The position numbers and the translations under genes are program-made. A stretch of 64,000 nt of DNA from Bacteroidia bacterium (lineage in GTDB: Bacteria > Bacteroidota > Bacteroidia > Bacteroidales > UBA932), in NCBI GenBank assembly GCA_009929175.1, contig SABC01000001.1:1-64000 (forward strand). The letters are read 5' to 3'. The first letter of the stretch is position 1; every line of letters starts with the position of its first letter. The notes below the pieces were generated by a model. The model was not told the DNA's origin. It did not search any database and was given only the letters and a program-made list of their open reading frames with translations. Positions 27,603-36,668 of the stretch are shown piece by piece.

Positions 27603-28610
27603 TTAGTCTCTGGTTTTTATTCCTTTGCTTCTGTAAACCTTATACTCTCCATCCAATGCATACACAAGGTACCCCTCTATCGTAGTGTCACTTTCAATAA
27701 TCTCAATAGCTTTTTCCAGCCCTACCACCATAAACCATGTGGCATATGCATCAGCAGTCATTGCATCTGGTGCAATAATCGTGGCACTAAGCAAATTATG
27801 CCTGACCGGATAACCGGTTGAAGGATCAATTGTATGTGAAAACACCTTGCCATCCTCTTCGTAGAATTTCCGGTAATTGCCCGAAGTCGCTAACCCGCCA
27901 CCTGGAAGCAGGATAACATCCTGTATATCTGCGCCCTGAATAATATTACCTTCGACAGGTTTATCTATACCTACGCTCCACTCCTTACCTTCCCTGTTCT
28001 TACCTTTGCAGGCAATCTCACCTCCGACTTCTACCAAGTAGTTGGCAATCCCCAGCCTGTCAAACTCCTGTGCTATTACATCAGAAGTATACCCTTGCGC
28101 TATGGCGTTAAAATTCATTGACATTCCAGGGACTTCAAAAACGAACCGGTTGCCCTCCAGTCTGATTTTATCCATTCCGGTAAGAGCTAGAGCAGAGTCA
28201 ATTTTCCCGCTTGTAACCGTCTCCTTTTTACCGAACCCAAAGCCCCAGATATTAAAGAGGGGTGATGCCGATACATCAAAAGCACCCCCACTCAGCCCAT
28301 GAACCATGACGGACCTGTTGAATACATTGATCAACAAAGAGTCCGCCTCTACATCCTCGCCCCTGTTCACCGCCGATATTATCGAATTGGGATTGTAAAC
28401 GCTGAGTGAGCTGTCTATCCGGTTTAAAATAAGGGCAACGAGCGAGTCTAACGGATAACCGGCATCATCGGAATAGACCACATGGTATGTGGTACCCTGG
28501 GTGAAACCATCTGTTGTAAGGTAATTCACCCTATCACAGCTACTGATGGAAACAGCTGACACAGTCATTACAATGACAAAAATGCAGAAAGAATTGGAAA
28601 TATTTTTCAT
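27603..28610 (-). CDS. apbE: FAD:protein FMN transferase (ApbE)
   Basis: 335 residues from ATG 28610; a TTG at 28628 in the same frame overlaps the -7 box and is not used. A lipobox VSISSC near residue 24 marks a lipoprotein. ApbE features: TTYHVVYSDD, SLSVYNPNSIISAVNRGE, GGAFDVSASPLFNIWGFG, MNFNAIAQGYTSDVIA, YLVEVGGEIACKGKN and GGLATSGNYRKFYEEDG, TIDPSTGYPV. It attaches FMN to Thr of target flavoproteins outside the membrane, such as RnfG/RnfD or NqrB/NqrC. None of these is in the window, but an Rnf or Nqr complex would fit the ferredoxin metabolism here. Confidence 0.93.
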   Translation of the reverse strand: MKNISNSFCIFVIVMTVSAVSISSCDRVNYLTTDGFTQGTTYHVVYSDDAGYPLDSLVALILNRIDSSLSVYNPNSIISAVNRGEDVEADSLLINVFNRSVMVHGLSGGAFDVSASPLFNIWGFGFGKKETVTSGKIDSALALTGMDKIRLEGNRFVFEVPGMSMNFNAIAQGYTSDVIAQEFDRLGIANYLVEVGGEIACKGKNREGKEWSVGIDKPVEGNIIQGADIQDVILLPGGGLATSGNYRKFYEEDGKVFSHTIDPSTGYPVRHNLLSATIIAPDAMTADAYATWFMVVGLEKAIEIIESDTTIEGYLVYALDGEYKVYRSKGIKTRD

Positions 28611-28625
28611 GGAACGCTTTTGGCA

Positions 28626-28633
28626 CAAATTTA
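28626..28633 (-). promoter_or_regulatory. -7 box for apbE
   Basis: TAAATTTG on the minus strand, 15 bases before ATG 28610. It stands 13 bases from the divergent TATCTTTG box of the next gene. Confidence 0.45.
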
Positions 28634-28646
28634 GAATAAAAAAACA

Positions 28647-28654
28647 TATCTTTG
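28647..28654 (+). promoter_or_regulatory. -7 box for the FISUMP lipoprotein gene
   Basis: TATCTTTG on the plus strand, 27 bases before ATG 28682. The nearest TTTG upstream (28619-28622) is 24 bases away, longer than usual. Confidence 0.45.
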
Positions 28655-28681
28655 TTTTTTAAATCCGACCTCAATACCAAA

Positions 28682-29695
28682 ATGAGAAAGCACACAATTT
28701 TCACAACACTCCTTATCCTGACAATTACCGCATTTGCCTCCTCCTGTAAAAAGGACAAAGATGCAGACAGCGGCAACTACATGACAGGCTCAATCAGTTT
28801 TTACGTACCAAACTATCTTATAGCATCACAAGAGGTAGAATTGAATGCAACCGGGATTACAAGCCCGACAACCGGACTTCTCTACACATGGACCGCCACT
28901 GGTTTTGCCCCCGACTCCCTTACAGGTCAGAGTGCAACAATCACAGCTCCCTCTGCATTTGGCGAGTACACTCTGTTTGTAACAGTCACCCATGACGACT
29001 ACAGCACAGTCAGTACCAGCCGCAAAGTTGTCGTGATCAACCCTTCGGACGAGGGTTCCTTCTCCGGCACCATGCCTGGTCAAAATACAATTACCGACTC
29101 CAGGGACGGACGGGTTTATCCCTACAGGAAAATCGGCAACCTCGACTGGTTTGCATCCAACCTCAAATGGAATGGAGCCGGCAAACAATACGACAGTGTC
29201 AGGGCCCTCAACGAAATTTACGGCACACTATATACATGGATGGAGGCCACCGGCGGAGCAACGGCCACTGGTCTCGGATCAGGTCCTCAAGGAATATGCC
29301 CCGATGGCTGGAGGATTCCCACAAGAGAGGATTGGGAGGATTTGGCCCTTGCAATCAATGGATCTCCGCTTTCTTTCGAAAACGAATGGAAGGGATTAGG
29401 TCAAAAAGCAGCAGCAAATGCCATGCTCAACGGAAAGTCGGTATGGAAATACAGTCCGGAAAACACCAAAACCAACAATGCCGGGTGGAATGCCCTTCCG
29501 GCAGGCAGTTCGTCCAATTATTATAAGAGCTTTGCCAATATAACCGAATTTGGTTTTTGGTGGAGTGCTTCACTCAAGGACAACAACAATGGTGAGTATC
29601 GTTTTATCCATTTCAACAGCTCCAACTTCCCTTACAACTATGCAGGCAAGGATTTCTTTGCTGCATCTGTAAGGTGTGTCCGAATTGCACAGTAA
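28682..29695 (+). CDS. FISUMP-domain lipoprotein
   Basis: 337 residues from ATG 28682 (TTG 28652 overlaps the promoter). Signal peptide with lipobox FASSC at about residue 21, so a surface or periplasmic lipoprotein. Residues about 40-125 look like a PKD/Ig-like domain (GLLYTWTATGFAPDSLTG, VVVINPSDEG). Residues about 140-337 are a Fibrobacter succinogenes major paralogous domain: RDGRVYPYRKIGNLDWFASNL, GICPDGWRIPTREDWEDLA, FGFWWSASLKD and AASVRCVRIAQ. Such proteins are common in gliding or polymer-degrading Bacteroidota, with no defined biochemical role. Confidence 0.85.
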   Translation: MRKHTIFTTLLILTITAFASSCKKDKDADSGNYMTGSISFYVPNYLIASQEVELNATGITSPTTGLLYTWTATGFAPDSLTGQSATITAPSAFGEYTLFVTVTHDDYSTVSTSRKVVVINPSDEGSFSGTMPGQNTITDSRDGRVYPYRKIGNLDWFASNLKWNGAGKQYDSVRALNEIYGTLYTWMEATGGATATGLGSGPQGICPDGWRIPTREDWEDLALAINGSPLSFENEWKGLGQKAAANAMLNGKSVWKYSPENTKTNNAGWNALPAGSSSNYYKSFANITEFGFWWSASLKDNNNGEYRFIHFNSSNFPYNYAGKDFFAASVRCVRIAQ

Positions 29696-29723
29696 CAGTT
29701 TAACAACTTAATATATTAAGAGT

Positions 29724-30320
29724 ATGAAACTTTCCAAAGGTATCATAACCCTGCTTGTTATAGCAGGTATTGCGCTTGTAGCATTTATGTGGGTAAAAAA
29801 CAGCTACAATAAAATGGTGCTCCAGGAGGAGCAGGTTACCACCGCATGGGCACAGGTAGAGAACGTTTATCAAAGGAGGGCCGACCTTATTCCCAACCTT
29901 GTGGCTACTGTAAAAGGTTACGCCTCACATGAGAGCAAAACCCTGGAGGCAGTAGTGAACGCGAGGGCAAAAGCAACCCAGACAACCATAGACCCTACCA
30001 ATATGACTGCCGAAACCATGGCCCGGTTCCAAAGTGCACAGGGCGAGCTTTCACAAGCGTTATCCCGCCTGATGGTTGTGGTTGAGCAATACCCTGACCT
30101 CAAGGCAAACCAAAACTTCCTTGAGCTTCAGGCTCAACTGGAGGGTACCGAAAACCGTATAACCGTCGAACGTCAAAAATTCAACGAAACAGCACGTCTG
30201 TACAACACCACAATACGCCAGTTCCCCAAAAACATCTTTGCGGGAATGTTCGGATTCGAAAGAAAAGCCTACTTCGAAGCTAACGAAGGTGCCCAAAATG
30301 CACCTGTTGTAGAGTTTTAG
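29724..30320 (+). CDS. lemA: LemA-family protein
   Basis: 198 residues. One N-terminal membrane helix (IITLLVIAGIALVAFMWV) then a helical domain with NSYNKMVLQEEQVTTAWAQVENVYQRRADLIPNLV, the family hallmark, and KFNETARLYNTTIRQFP near the end. The domain is predicted to face the periplasm. LemA is typically found with TPM-domain proteins, as here: two such genes follow with a gap of 2 bases and then an overlap. Function is not known. Confidence 0.95.
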   Translation: MKLSKGIITLLVIAGIALVAFMWVKNSYNKMVLQEEQVTTAWAQVENVYQRRADLIPNLVATVKGYASHESKTLEAVVNARAKATQTTIDPTNMTAETMARFQSAQGELSQALSRLMVVVEQYPDLKANQNFLELQAQLEGTENRITVERQKFNETARLYNTTIRQFPKNIFAGMFGFERKAYFEANEGAQNAPVVEF

Positions 30321-30322
30321 CC

Positions 30323-30760
30323 GTGGGCAGCAAAAAATTCCTGACTGACGATGAGAAGGCACAGGTTGTAAAAGCCATCGAAGGTGCCGAGCTCAACACT
30401 TCGGGCGAAATCAGGGTACATATCGAGTCCTCTTGCCCGGGGGATCCTGTTGGAAGGGCAATCACAGTGTTCAACCAACTAAAGATGCACCGCACAAAAG
30501 AGAGGAACGCAGTGCTCATATACATAGCATGGAAATCCCATAAATTTGCCATCATTGGCGATAACGGCATCAATGAAAAGGTTCCCGAAGGTTTTTGGGA
30601 TACCGAGAAGGAGATCCTGCTTCAACACCTCAAAGAGAATCGTGCAGCCGATGGTTTGATTGCCGTAATTGAAATGGCAGGCGAAAATCTCAAGAAATAT
30701 TTTGCTTACCAGTCTGACGACGTAAACGAACAGAGTAATGAAATCTCTTTTGGCGAATAG
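30323..30760 (+). CDS. TPM-domain protein, soluble
   Basis: 145 residues from a GTG start at 30323, two bases after lemA. It lacks a signal peptide and membrane helix. The TPM domain (Psb32-like) is seen as EGAELNTSGEIRVHIESSC, MHRTKERNAVLIYIAWKSHKFAIIGDNGI and LKENRAADGLIAVIEMAGE. Some TPM proteins have weak acid phosphatase activity, but the role of the LemA/TPM module is not established. The end overlaps the start of the second TPM gene by 23 bases. Confidence 0.87.
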   Translation: MGSKKFLTDDEKAQVVKAIEGAELNTSGEIRVHIESSCPGDPVGRAITVFNQLKMHRTKERNAVLIYIAWKSHKFAIIGDNGINEKVPEGFWDTEKEILLQHLKENRAADGLIAVIEMAGENLKKYFAYQSDDVNEQSNEISFGE

Positions 30761-31553
30761 AATTATACCCTGGGTACTTTTTTTCTTTGCAGCACCTTTG
30801 CTCTCTTTTTCCCAGGTACCCGGGAAACCGGTACCTGCAAGACTGGTCAACGACCTTGCAGCAGTATTTGATGCCGGGCAAGTTCAGGCACTCGAATCCA
30901 GGCTCGTATCGTTCAACGACTCTACATCCAACCAGGTTGTGATTGTTACTTTGCCAAAGCTGGATAACGCAGCTTCGGCAACAGCATTCGAGATCGGCCA
31001 AAAATGGGGAGTGGGCGACGACAAATTCAACAATGGAATTGTCATACTTGTAAAACCCAAACGAGGCAACGAACGTGGCGAAGCCTTCATAGCAACCGGC
31101 TACGGTTTGGAAGGAGCCCTCCCCGATGCAATCTGCAAACGGATTGTGGAGAACGAAATGATCCCTCACTTTAAACTGGACGATTATTTCGGAGGTATCA
31201 ACGCTGCACTGGATATAATTCTGCCGATAGCAGCCGGAGAATACAGCTACAAACAGTACAACGATAGTGAAAATGCAGGTGCAGTTGCAGGTGCAGTCAT
31301 TGTTGCTCTGTTTGTTGCCATATTTGTGATAGTCGCTGCCTTAAGCAACAGAGGGGGCGGCACCCATATTGGCGGTGGTGGCCGTAAAGGCCCGAGTGCT
31401 CTTGACCTGCTTATCCTTGGCTCTATGCTCTCTTCGGGAGGGAGGGGCCGTTCTTCGGGTGGCTTCGGAAGCGGTGGTGGATTCGGAGGTGGTGGATTCG
31501 GAGGTTTTGGAGGCGGAGGCTTTGGCGGAGGGGGCGCAGGCGGCAGCTGGTAA
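30738..31553 (+). CDS. TPM-domain membrane protein with Gly-rich tail (YgcG-like)
   Basis: 271 residues. Signal peptide (WVLFFFAAPLLSFSQ), TPM domain about 30-160 (VNDLAAVFDAGQVQALESRLV, NQVVIVTLPKLDN, GEAFIATGYGLEGALPD), one membrane helix about 178-202 (AGAVIVALFVAIFVIVAALS), then a tail of GGG, GFG and SSG repeats (about 208-271) ending GGGGAGGSW. This is the plan of YgcG-type proteins. The TPM domain would be outside and the Gly tail inside the cell. The repeats make the 31430-31550 DNA low in complexity. Likely works with LemA. Confidence 0.9.
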   Translation: MKSLLANRIIPWVLFFFAAPLLSFSQVPGKPVPARLVNDLAAVFDAGQVQALESRLVSFNDSTSNQVVIVTLPKLDNAASATAFEIGQKWGVGDDKFNNGIVILVKPKRGNERGEAFIATGYGLEGALPDAICKRIVENEMIPHFKLDDYFGGINAALDIILPIAAGEYSYKQYNDSENAGAVAGAVIVALFVAIFVIVAALSNRGGGTHIGGGGRKGPSALDLLILGSMLSSGGRGRSSGGFGSGGGFGGGGFGGFGGGGFGGGGAGGSW

Positions 31554-31572
31554 CCCCCCGTCCAAAACAACA

Positions 31573-32835
31573 CTATTCAATATCCCAAACTCCTGCTGCA
31601 CTTTCCAGTGCAACCAAAGCCTGTGATTTATCATAAATTGCGGAGTAGAATGATGCCAATATTTCGTCATAACTCCTTTGGGCATCCAAAACTTCGATCA
31701 AATGAATCTCACCTCTGTAATATTCGCCCCTCTTTTGGTCTAATGCATCTTTTGCACTCTTCACCAAACCGGCCTTGAACAAATTTAATTTTTTAGTTGT
31801 ATGGTTAAAGTTGTTGAACGCTTGTATGAGCTCGTTCCGTACTTGGTTTTGTGCTGCAATATAACGTAGTTCGGATTGTTTCAATTCACTCTGGGCCGCT
31901 GATATCCCTCCTTTGTTGCGGTTGAACAAAGGAATCGGGAACGAGACTCCAACCTCGAAACCTCCAAACTTGGGTGCAGGAGCCAACTCATTCCTCACCT
32001 CTGCATTGATCCCGTATCCGAGGAATATATCGAATTCCGGTATCCGCTCAACTTTTGCAGCTTTGAGCAGGTATTTGGATACATCCGTCTCTTTCCGTGC
32101 CGCAACAATGTCGGACCGGTTTTCCAGAGCTTTACCCATAAGGGTTTCCAGGTTGTAAGCCTTGTCGTTGAAAATATTCCTCTTTTCTGGTATGAATAAC
32201 GTATCTGACACATTTACTCCGCACAGTCCGGTGATCGAAATGTACAGATTTTTGAGTTCGTTGCCCATGTCAAGGATTTCGGAGTACAAGATACCTGTCT
32301 CAACGCGATTTTGAAGTATATCCAGATCCCGGTTGTATTCGGCACCTCTCGACAAGCTGTCAGATTCCATAAGTGCCAGTTGGTCATTGTAGCTCTCTTT
32401 CTTGATTTGATAAAGCTGCCTCATCTTGACAACCTCCAGCCATAAATTCACGGCATCCTGTCTCAACACCCTCAGGTAGTCGGTAAGCAAAGCAGATGTC
32501 AGCTCCTTTTCACTCTTGGCAATGTTTATGGCAGCTGGTCTCCTGCCGGGAGAAAAAGTTTGTGATACCTCAGCAAATGCACCTTGACCCATTTGCATGC
32601 TTTTGAGTTCGTTGTTGTAATATGAGAGCCCCAAGGATGGATTATTGAATACCGACGCCGAAATTATTTGGGCATCTGCAATATCCATATTCAGCTTTTC
32701 TGCCACGTATTCCAGGTTACTGGTTTGGATTTTGGATAAAAACTCATTGAGAGTCAGGTTTAAATGGACTTGGCCATTTAGCGGCATTGCAACTAATATC
32801 AGGATTGCAGCCAATAGGTAGGTAAGCTTTTTCAT
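31573..32835 (-). CDS. TolC-family outer membrane efflux protein
   Basis: 420 residues with a signal peptide ending LNGQ. The long helical pattern, with LTLNEFLSKIQTSNLEYVAEKLNMDIADAQI at the start and ISAAQSELKQSELRYIAAQNQVRNELIQAFNNF in the middle, is that of TolC/OEP outer-membrane channel subunits, in the CzcC-like branch. The region KRGEYYRGEIHLIEVLDAQRSYDE is the family end motif. No RND pump or membrane-fusion gene is adjacent; a CDF metal transporter lies 1.3 kb away on the other strand. Substrate unknown; heavy-metal efflux is one possibility. Confidence 0.88.
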   Translation of the reverse strand: MKKLTYLLAAILILVAMPLNGQVHLNLTLNEFLSKIQTSNLEYVAEKLNMDIADAQIISASVFNNPSLGLSYYNNELKSMQMGQGAFAEVSQTFSPGRRPAAINIAKSEKELTSALLTDYLRVLRQDAVNLWLEVVKMRQLYQIKKESYNDQLALMESDSLSRGAEYNRDLDILQNRVETGILYSEILDMGNELKNLYISITGLCGVNVSDTLFIPEKRNIFNDKAYNLETLMGKALENRSDIVAARKETDVSKYLLKAAKVERIPEFDIFLGYGINAEVRNELAPAPKFGGFEVGVSFPIPLFNRNKGGISAAQSELKQSELRYIAAQNQVRNELIQAFNNFNHTTKKLNLFKAGLVKSAKDALDQKRGEYYRGEIHLIEVLDAQRSYDEILASFYSAIYDKSQALVALESAAGVWDIE

Positions 32836-32923
32836 CTATGTTACAGTTAATGTTTCCGTAAAACTTTATATTTGACATTAATCAACGCCATTTCCTACCC
32901 TCTTGTTCAATAAAAATGGCTTA

Positions 32924-34054
32924 TCAACCATTTTTCATATCTATCACAACAATTTCGGAAACAGTACCTATCCTGAATTTTGGCCCCCACAATCCAATTC
33001 CCGATGTAACAAAATAATGAGTATTTCCCTTTCGACCATAACCATAAGCAATCTCATACATGGCATTTACAATGAGGTTGCCGGGCCAAAACTGACCATT
33101 ATGGGTATGACCAGACAACTGAAGGTCAACTCCATTGTGTTGGGCCTCCTCCAATCCAAACGGCTGATGATCGAGTAATACAACCGGAAGTTTATGGTCG
33201 ACACCTTCCATGAGTTGGTCCAAGGGCAGTCTGTTGCGATTGGTCCGGTCGTCCCTTCCCACTATCTGGACTCCGCCTGCAGCCATGGCAACGGAATCTA
33301 CCAACAAGTTGATACCCGATGAGCGTATATAATTGTAAATCTTCTCCCTTTCGCCTCCGTAAAACTCATGATTCCCACTTATTGCATAAACCCCGTATCG
33401 GGATTTGATTCGTTTGAACCTCTCCGAGATATCCCACTCTTCCAACGGCTTGAGATTCCTGTCGGCAATATCCCCGGCAATGAGTACCAGGTCGGGCTCC
33501 TCTTTATTGATCATTGTCACATACTTGTCAAGGTGCTCTCCGTTAATGTAGGAGCTAAGGTGTATGTCGCTAATCAAAACTATCCTTAAAGCGTTTTCTT
33601 GCAGGGGTTTTTCAATGTTAATTTCCAATCGGGTAACCTGCGGGTTGTTGAATTTGTAATAACCATGAACCAAAAGGGAGCTAACAGCCAATACAACCGC
33701 AGCCCCGGTCAATCTTGCAGCAACAATGGGATTAGTGGTGACTGCCAATGGGAAAAAGCCTGTGAAATGGTTGGTTATCCTTAATAGATCTATCACAAGG
33801 GCAAACATTGCCAGGTAGATAACTGCTGTAAGCCAGGTAAAGCCCACCTCCGAAAGGAGCAGGGAGAGGGAAGGCGAAAAAACATCACCTTTGTACATCC
33901 TCAGGAAAAAAACCGAAGTCATTCCCCAAAATGCAACAGTGTAAAGGATCCTGACAATAAATGAGGGTGGCATTAGCTGCCATCCTCTCAAAAAAACATA
34001 ACTATTGATTGATAATGTTACCCCCAGTACTATTATAAAAAACATATACTTCAT
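32924..34054 (-). CDS. Membrane-anchored metallophosphoesterase
   Basis: 376 residues. Residues 1 to about 145 hold four hydrophobic segments. The phosphoesterase domain starts near 150 with the metal motifs IVLISDIHLSSYI, LIAGDIADRN, ISGNHEFYGG, LLDHQPFGLEEAQ and LQLSGHTHNGQ, so all key residues are present. Related proteins act on UDP-diacylglucosamine or other pyrophosphate lipids, or have unknown roles. Gene lies between tolC and the CDF gene; the 56-base gap to the CDF ATG carries no complete promoter on either strand. Confidence 0.9.
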   Translation of the reverse strand: MKYMFFIIVLGVTLSINSYVFLRGWQLMPPSFIVRILYTVAFWGMTSVFFLRMYKGDVFSPSLSLLLSEVGFTWLTAVIYLAMFALVIDLLRITNHFTGFFPLAVTTNPIVAARLTGAAVVLAVSSLLVHGYYKFNNPQVTRLEINIEKPLQENALRIVLISDIHLSSYINGEHLDKYVTMINKEEPDLVLIAGDIADRNLKPLEEWDISERFKRIKSRYGVYAISGNHEFYGGEREKIYNYIRSSGINLLVDSVAMAAGGVQIVGRDDRTNRNRLPLDQLMEGVDHKLPVVLLDHQPFGLEEAQHNGVDLQLSGHTHNGQFWPGNLIVNAMYEIAYGYGRKGNTHYFVTSGIGLWGPKFRIGTVSEIVVIDMKNG

Positions 34055-34110
34055 TTATGTGAATCAATAAAACACTTATCTTTACACTTTGTTTAACCGC
34101 CAAAACAGCA

Positions 34111-34995
34111 ATGGAACAAAGGACAAAGATAGCCAAAAAGGTCACAGTGGCAGGGTTTTTCATAAACCTGCTGCTATCGGCAGCAAAGCTGGTAGCAGGT
34201 ATACTTGGCAACAGCTCGGCCATGGTTGCAGATGCAGTCCATTCGGTTTCGGATTTTGCCACCGATGTTGTTGTCCTGGCATTTGTGAATGTTTCGGGAA
34301 AGGAGAGTGACGAATCCCACCATTACGGACACGGTAAATTCGAGACTTTTGCAACGCTGATTATTTCGCTTGTTTTGGTTGGTGTTGCCGCCGGGATCCT
34401 GATAAACGGCGCCAGACACATATTGATGGCCCTCCGTGGAGGACCTATTGCACAACCCGGAATGATAGCCTTTTGGGCGGCTATAGTATCCATAGTTTCC
34501 AAAGAGTTGCTGTTCCGCTATACAATCAGGGAAGGTAAGAAAATAAACAGTGACGTTGTGATTGCCAACGGGTGGCACCACCGATCCGATGCCCTCTCAT
34601 CTTTAGGTACTGCTTTGGGAATTTCGGGAGCAATTTTTTTAGGCGACAACTGGCGCATCTTGGACCCCATAGCCGGAGTGATCGTGAGCATTTTCATATT
34701 CAAAGTTGCATACCAGCTGGCAATGCCAAGCATCAAAGAACTTCTGGAATCCTCGCTGCCCTCCGAAGTCGTTGAACAAATAGAAGATATACTCACCAGC
34801 CACTCCGATATACAACTGTACCATCACCTAAGGACACGAAAGATTGGCAATGTTTATGCAATCGATGTTCATATAAAACTGGACCGCAACATCACATTTG
34901 TGAGGTCACACGATATTGCATCCGAAATAGAAGTGGAAATTCGTAGCAGATTTGGAAAGGGAACCCAGATTATCATACATACCGAACCGTACTGA
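34111..34995 (+). CDS. Cation diffusion facilitator family transporter
   Basis: 294 residues with six predicted membrane helices up to about residue 210 and a cytoplasmic C-terminal domain. Metal-site motifs: AMVADAVHSVSDFATDVVVL (the HxxxD of helix II), HHYGHGKFETFATL and HHRSDALSSLGTALG (helix V). The family exchanges Zn, Fe, Mn or Cd for protons and exports them. The ending (IASEIEVEIRSRFGKGTQIIIHTEP) is the normal CDF dimerisation domain. Metal specificity cannot be read off. Confidence 0.92.
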   Translation: MEQRTKIAKKVTVAGFFINLLLSAAKLVAGILGNSSAMVADAVHSVSDFATDVVVLAFVNVSGKESDESHHYGHGKFETFATLIISLVLVGVAAGILINGARHILMALRGGPIAQPGMIAFWAAIVSIVSKELLFRYTIREGKKINSDVVIANGWHHRSDALSSLGTALGISGAIFLGDNWRILDPIAGVIVSIFIFKVAYQLAMPSIKELLESSLPSEVVEQIEDILTSHSDIQLYHHLRTRKIGNVYAIDVHIKLDRNITFVRSHDIASEIEVEIRSRFGKGTQIIIHTEPY

Positions 34996-35026
34996 CAATT
35001 CCGGATTCCCCTTTTCTGCCGGAAAA

Positions 35027-36643
35027 TTACAACAACCCCGAAAAGAAGTCGTTACCCTTGTCATCAACCAGGATGAATGCAGGGAAGTTCTCCACATCAA
35101 TTTTCCAGATTGCCTCCATTCCAAGCTCGGGATACTCCAGCAGTTCTACCTTTTTGATGTTTTCCTGCGCCAGGATTGCAGCCGGCCCTCCTATGCTTCC
35201 CAGGTAAAAGCCTCCGTACTGTTTGCATGAGTCGGTAACCTGTTTGCTCCGGTTACCCTTGGCAATCATGATCATGCTGCCTCCATGGCTCTGCAAGAGA
35301 TTTACATATGAATCCATCCTTCCTGCAGTGGTGGGTCCGAAAGAGCCACTGGCAAAACCAGCCGGTGTTTTGGCCGGACCTGCATAATAGATGGGATGAT
35401 CCTTTACGTACTGAGGAAGCCCCTCACCCGAATCAATCTTCTCCTTTAGCTTTGCATGGGCAATATCCCTGGCTACAACGATTGTTCCGCTTAACAGCAG
35501 GAATGTAGAAACCGGATATTTGGAGAGATCGGCAAGGATCTCTTTCATTGGACGGTTGAGGTCAATCTTCACACCACCTTTGTGGGTTGCCCCGGCCACA
35601 CGGTATTTTTCGGGAATCAACCTTGCCGGGTTTGAATCCAAGGTCTCCAGCCAGATTCCCTCCTTGTTTATCTTTGCCTTCACATTACGGTCGGCACTAC
35701 AGGAGACACCCATCCCTACAGGACAGCTTGCACCATGCCTTGGCAACCTTATTACACGAATATCATGTGCATAATATTTACCCCCAAACTGAGCCCCAAT
35801 GCCCAGGGAGTTGGCAGCCTTAAGCAATTTAGCCTCCATCTCAAGGTCCCGGAAGGCATGTCCCGCTTCGCTCCCCATTTTGGGAAGCTCGTCCAGGTAT
35901 TTTGCAGAGGCCAGTTTTACCGTTTTCATGCATTGTTCTGCAGAGGTTCCGCCTATCACAAATGCAATGTGATAGGGAGGGCAGGCCGATGTTCCCAGCA
36001 GCTTCATTTTCTCTACCAGGTATTTTTCCAAAGTTGCAGGATTTAGCAACGCTTTGGTCTCCTGGAATAAAAAGCTTTTGTTTGCGCTGCCGCCGCCCTT
36101 GGCAACAAACAAGAACTTGTATTCATCTCCCTCAGTGGAGTAAATGTCAATTTGAGCAGGCAAGTTGTTGCCGGAATTCTTCTCGGTGTACATATCCAGA
36201 GGGATAGTCTGCGAATACCTCAGGTTGTCGTTTGTATAGGTATCAAAGACCCCATGGCTCAATGCCTCCTCGTCATTTGCCCCTGTCCAGACCCTCTCTC
36301 CTTTTTTGGCAACAATCGTTGCCGTACCGGTGTCCTGGCAAAAAGGCAAAACACCCTTGGATGATATATCGGCGTTAAGAAGCATGGTGATAGCAACAGC
36401 CCTGTCGTTCACACTTGCCTCCGGATCGTTGAGTATCTTTGCAACCATGTCGTTATGTTCCGGCCTTAACATAAAGGCAATATCATGCATAGCCTGCTTT
36501 GCCAAAAGCCTCAGCCCCTCCGGATCCACTTTTACAATCTCCCTGCCGTCAAACTCGGTTACGGTAACGTAATCTTTTGTCAGCAGATGATACTCGGTCT
36601 TCTCCTTTCCCAGCGGGAACATCTCTTGAAATTTAAATTCCAT
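35027..36643 (-). CDS. fumA: Fumarate hydratase class I
   Basis: 538 residues. The N-terminal alpha domain contains [19 protein letters not shown] with one cluster cysteine, and [15 protein letters not shown] and [18 protein letters not shown] carry others, as expected for the oxygen-sensitive [4Fe-4S] enzyme. The C-terminal beta domain has [19 protein letters not shown] and [31 protein letters not shown]. It hydrates fumarate to malate, working in the reductive branch to succinate in anaerobes. Last gene of rlmN-tlpA-recX-prfB-fum, 25 bases after prfB. No electron-transport fumarate reductase is close. Confidence 0.95.
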   Translation of the reverse strand: MEFKFQEMFPLGKEKTEYHLLTKDYVTVTEFDGREIVKVDPEGLRLLAKQAMHDIAFMLRPEHNDMVAKILNDPEASVNDRAVAITMLLNADISSKGVLPFCQDTGTATIVAKKGERVWTGANDEEALSHGVFDTYTNDNLRYSQTIPLDMYTEKNSGNNLPAQIDIYSTEGDEYKFLFVAKGGGSANKSFLFQETKALLNPATLEKYLVEKMKLLGTSACPPYHIAFVIGGTSAEQCMKTVKLASAKYLDELPKMGSEAGHAFRDLEMEAKLLKAANSLGIGAQFGGKYYAHDIRVIRLPRHGASCPVGMGVSCSADRNVKAKINKEGIWLETLDSNPARLIPEKYRVAGATHKGGVKIDLNRPMKEILADLSKYPVSTFLLLSGTIVVARDIAHAKLKEKIDSGEGLPQYVKDHPIYYAGPAKTPAGFASGSFGPTTAGRMDSYVNLLQSHGGSMIMIAKGNRSKQVTDSCKQYGGFYLGSIGGPAAILAQENIKKVELLEYPELGMEAIWKIDVENFPAFILVDDKGNDFFSGLL

Positions 36644-36668
36644 CTCACAAAATTGTTTAAAAAATTAT

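Noticed and set aside
28611..28681. TTG starts extending apbE (28628) and the FISUMP gene (28652)
   Set aside because: Both overlap the divergent promoter boxes; ATG codons directly before the signal peptides are better.
31430..31550. Tandem repeat locus or CRISPR-like repeat
   Set aside because: It is the Gly-rich coding tail of the YgcG-like protein.
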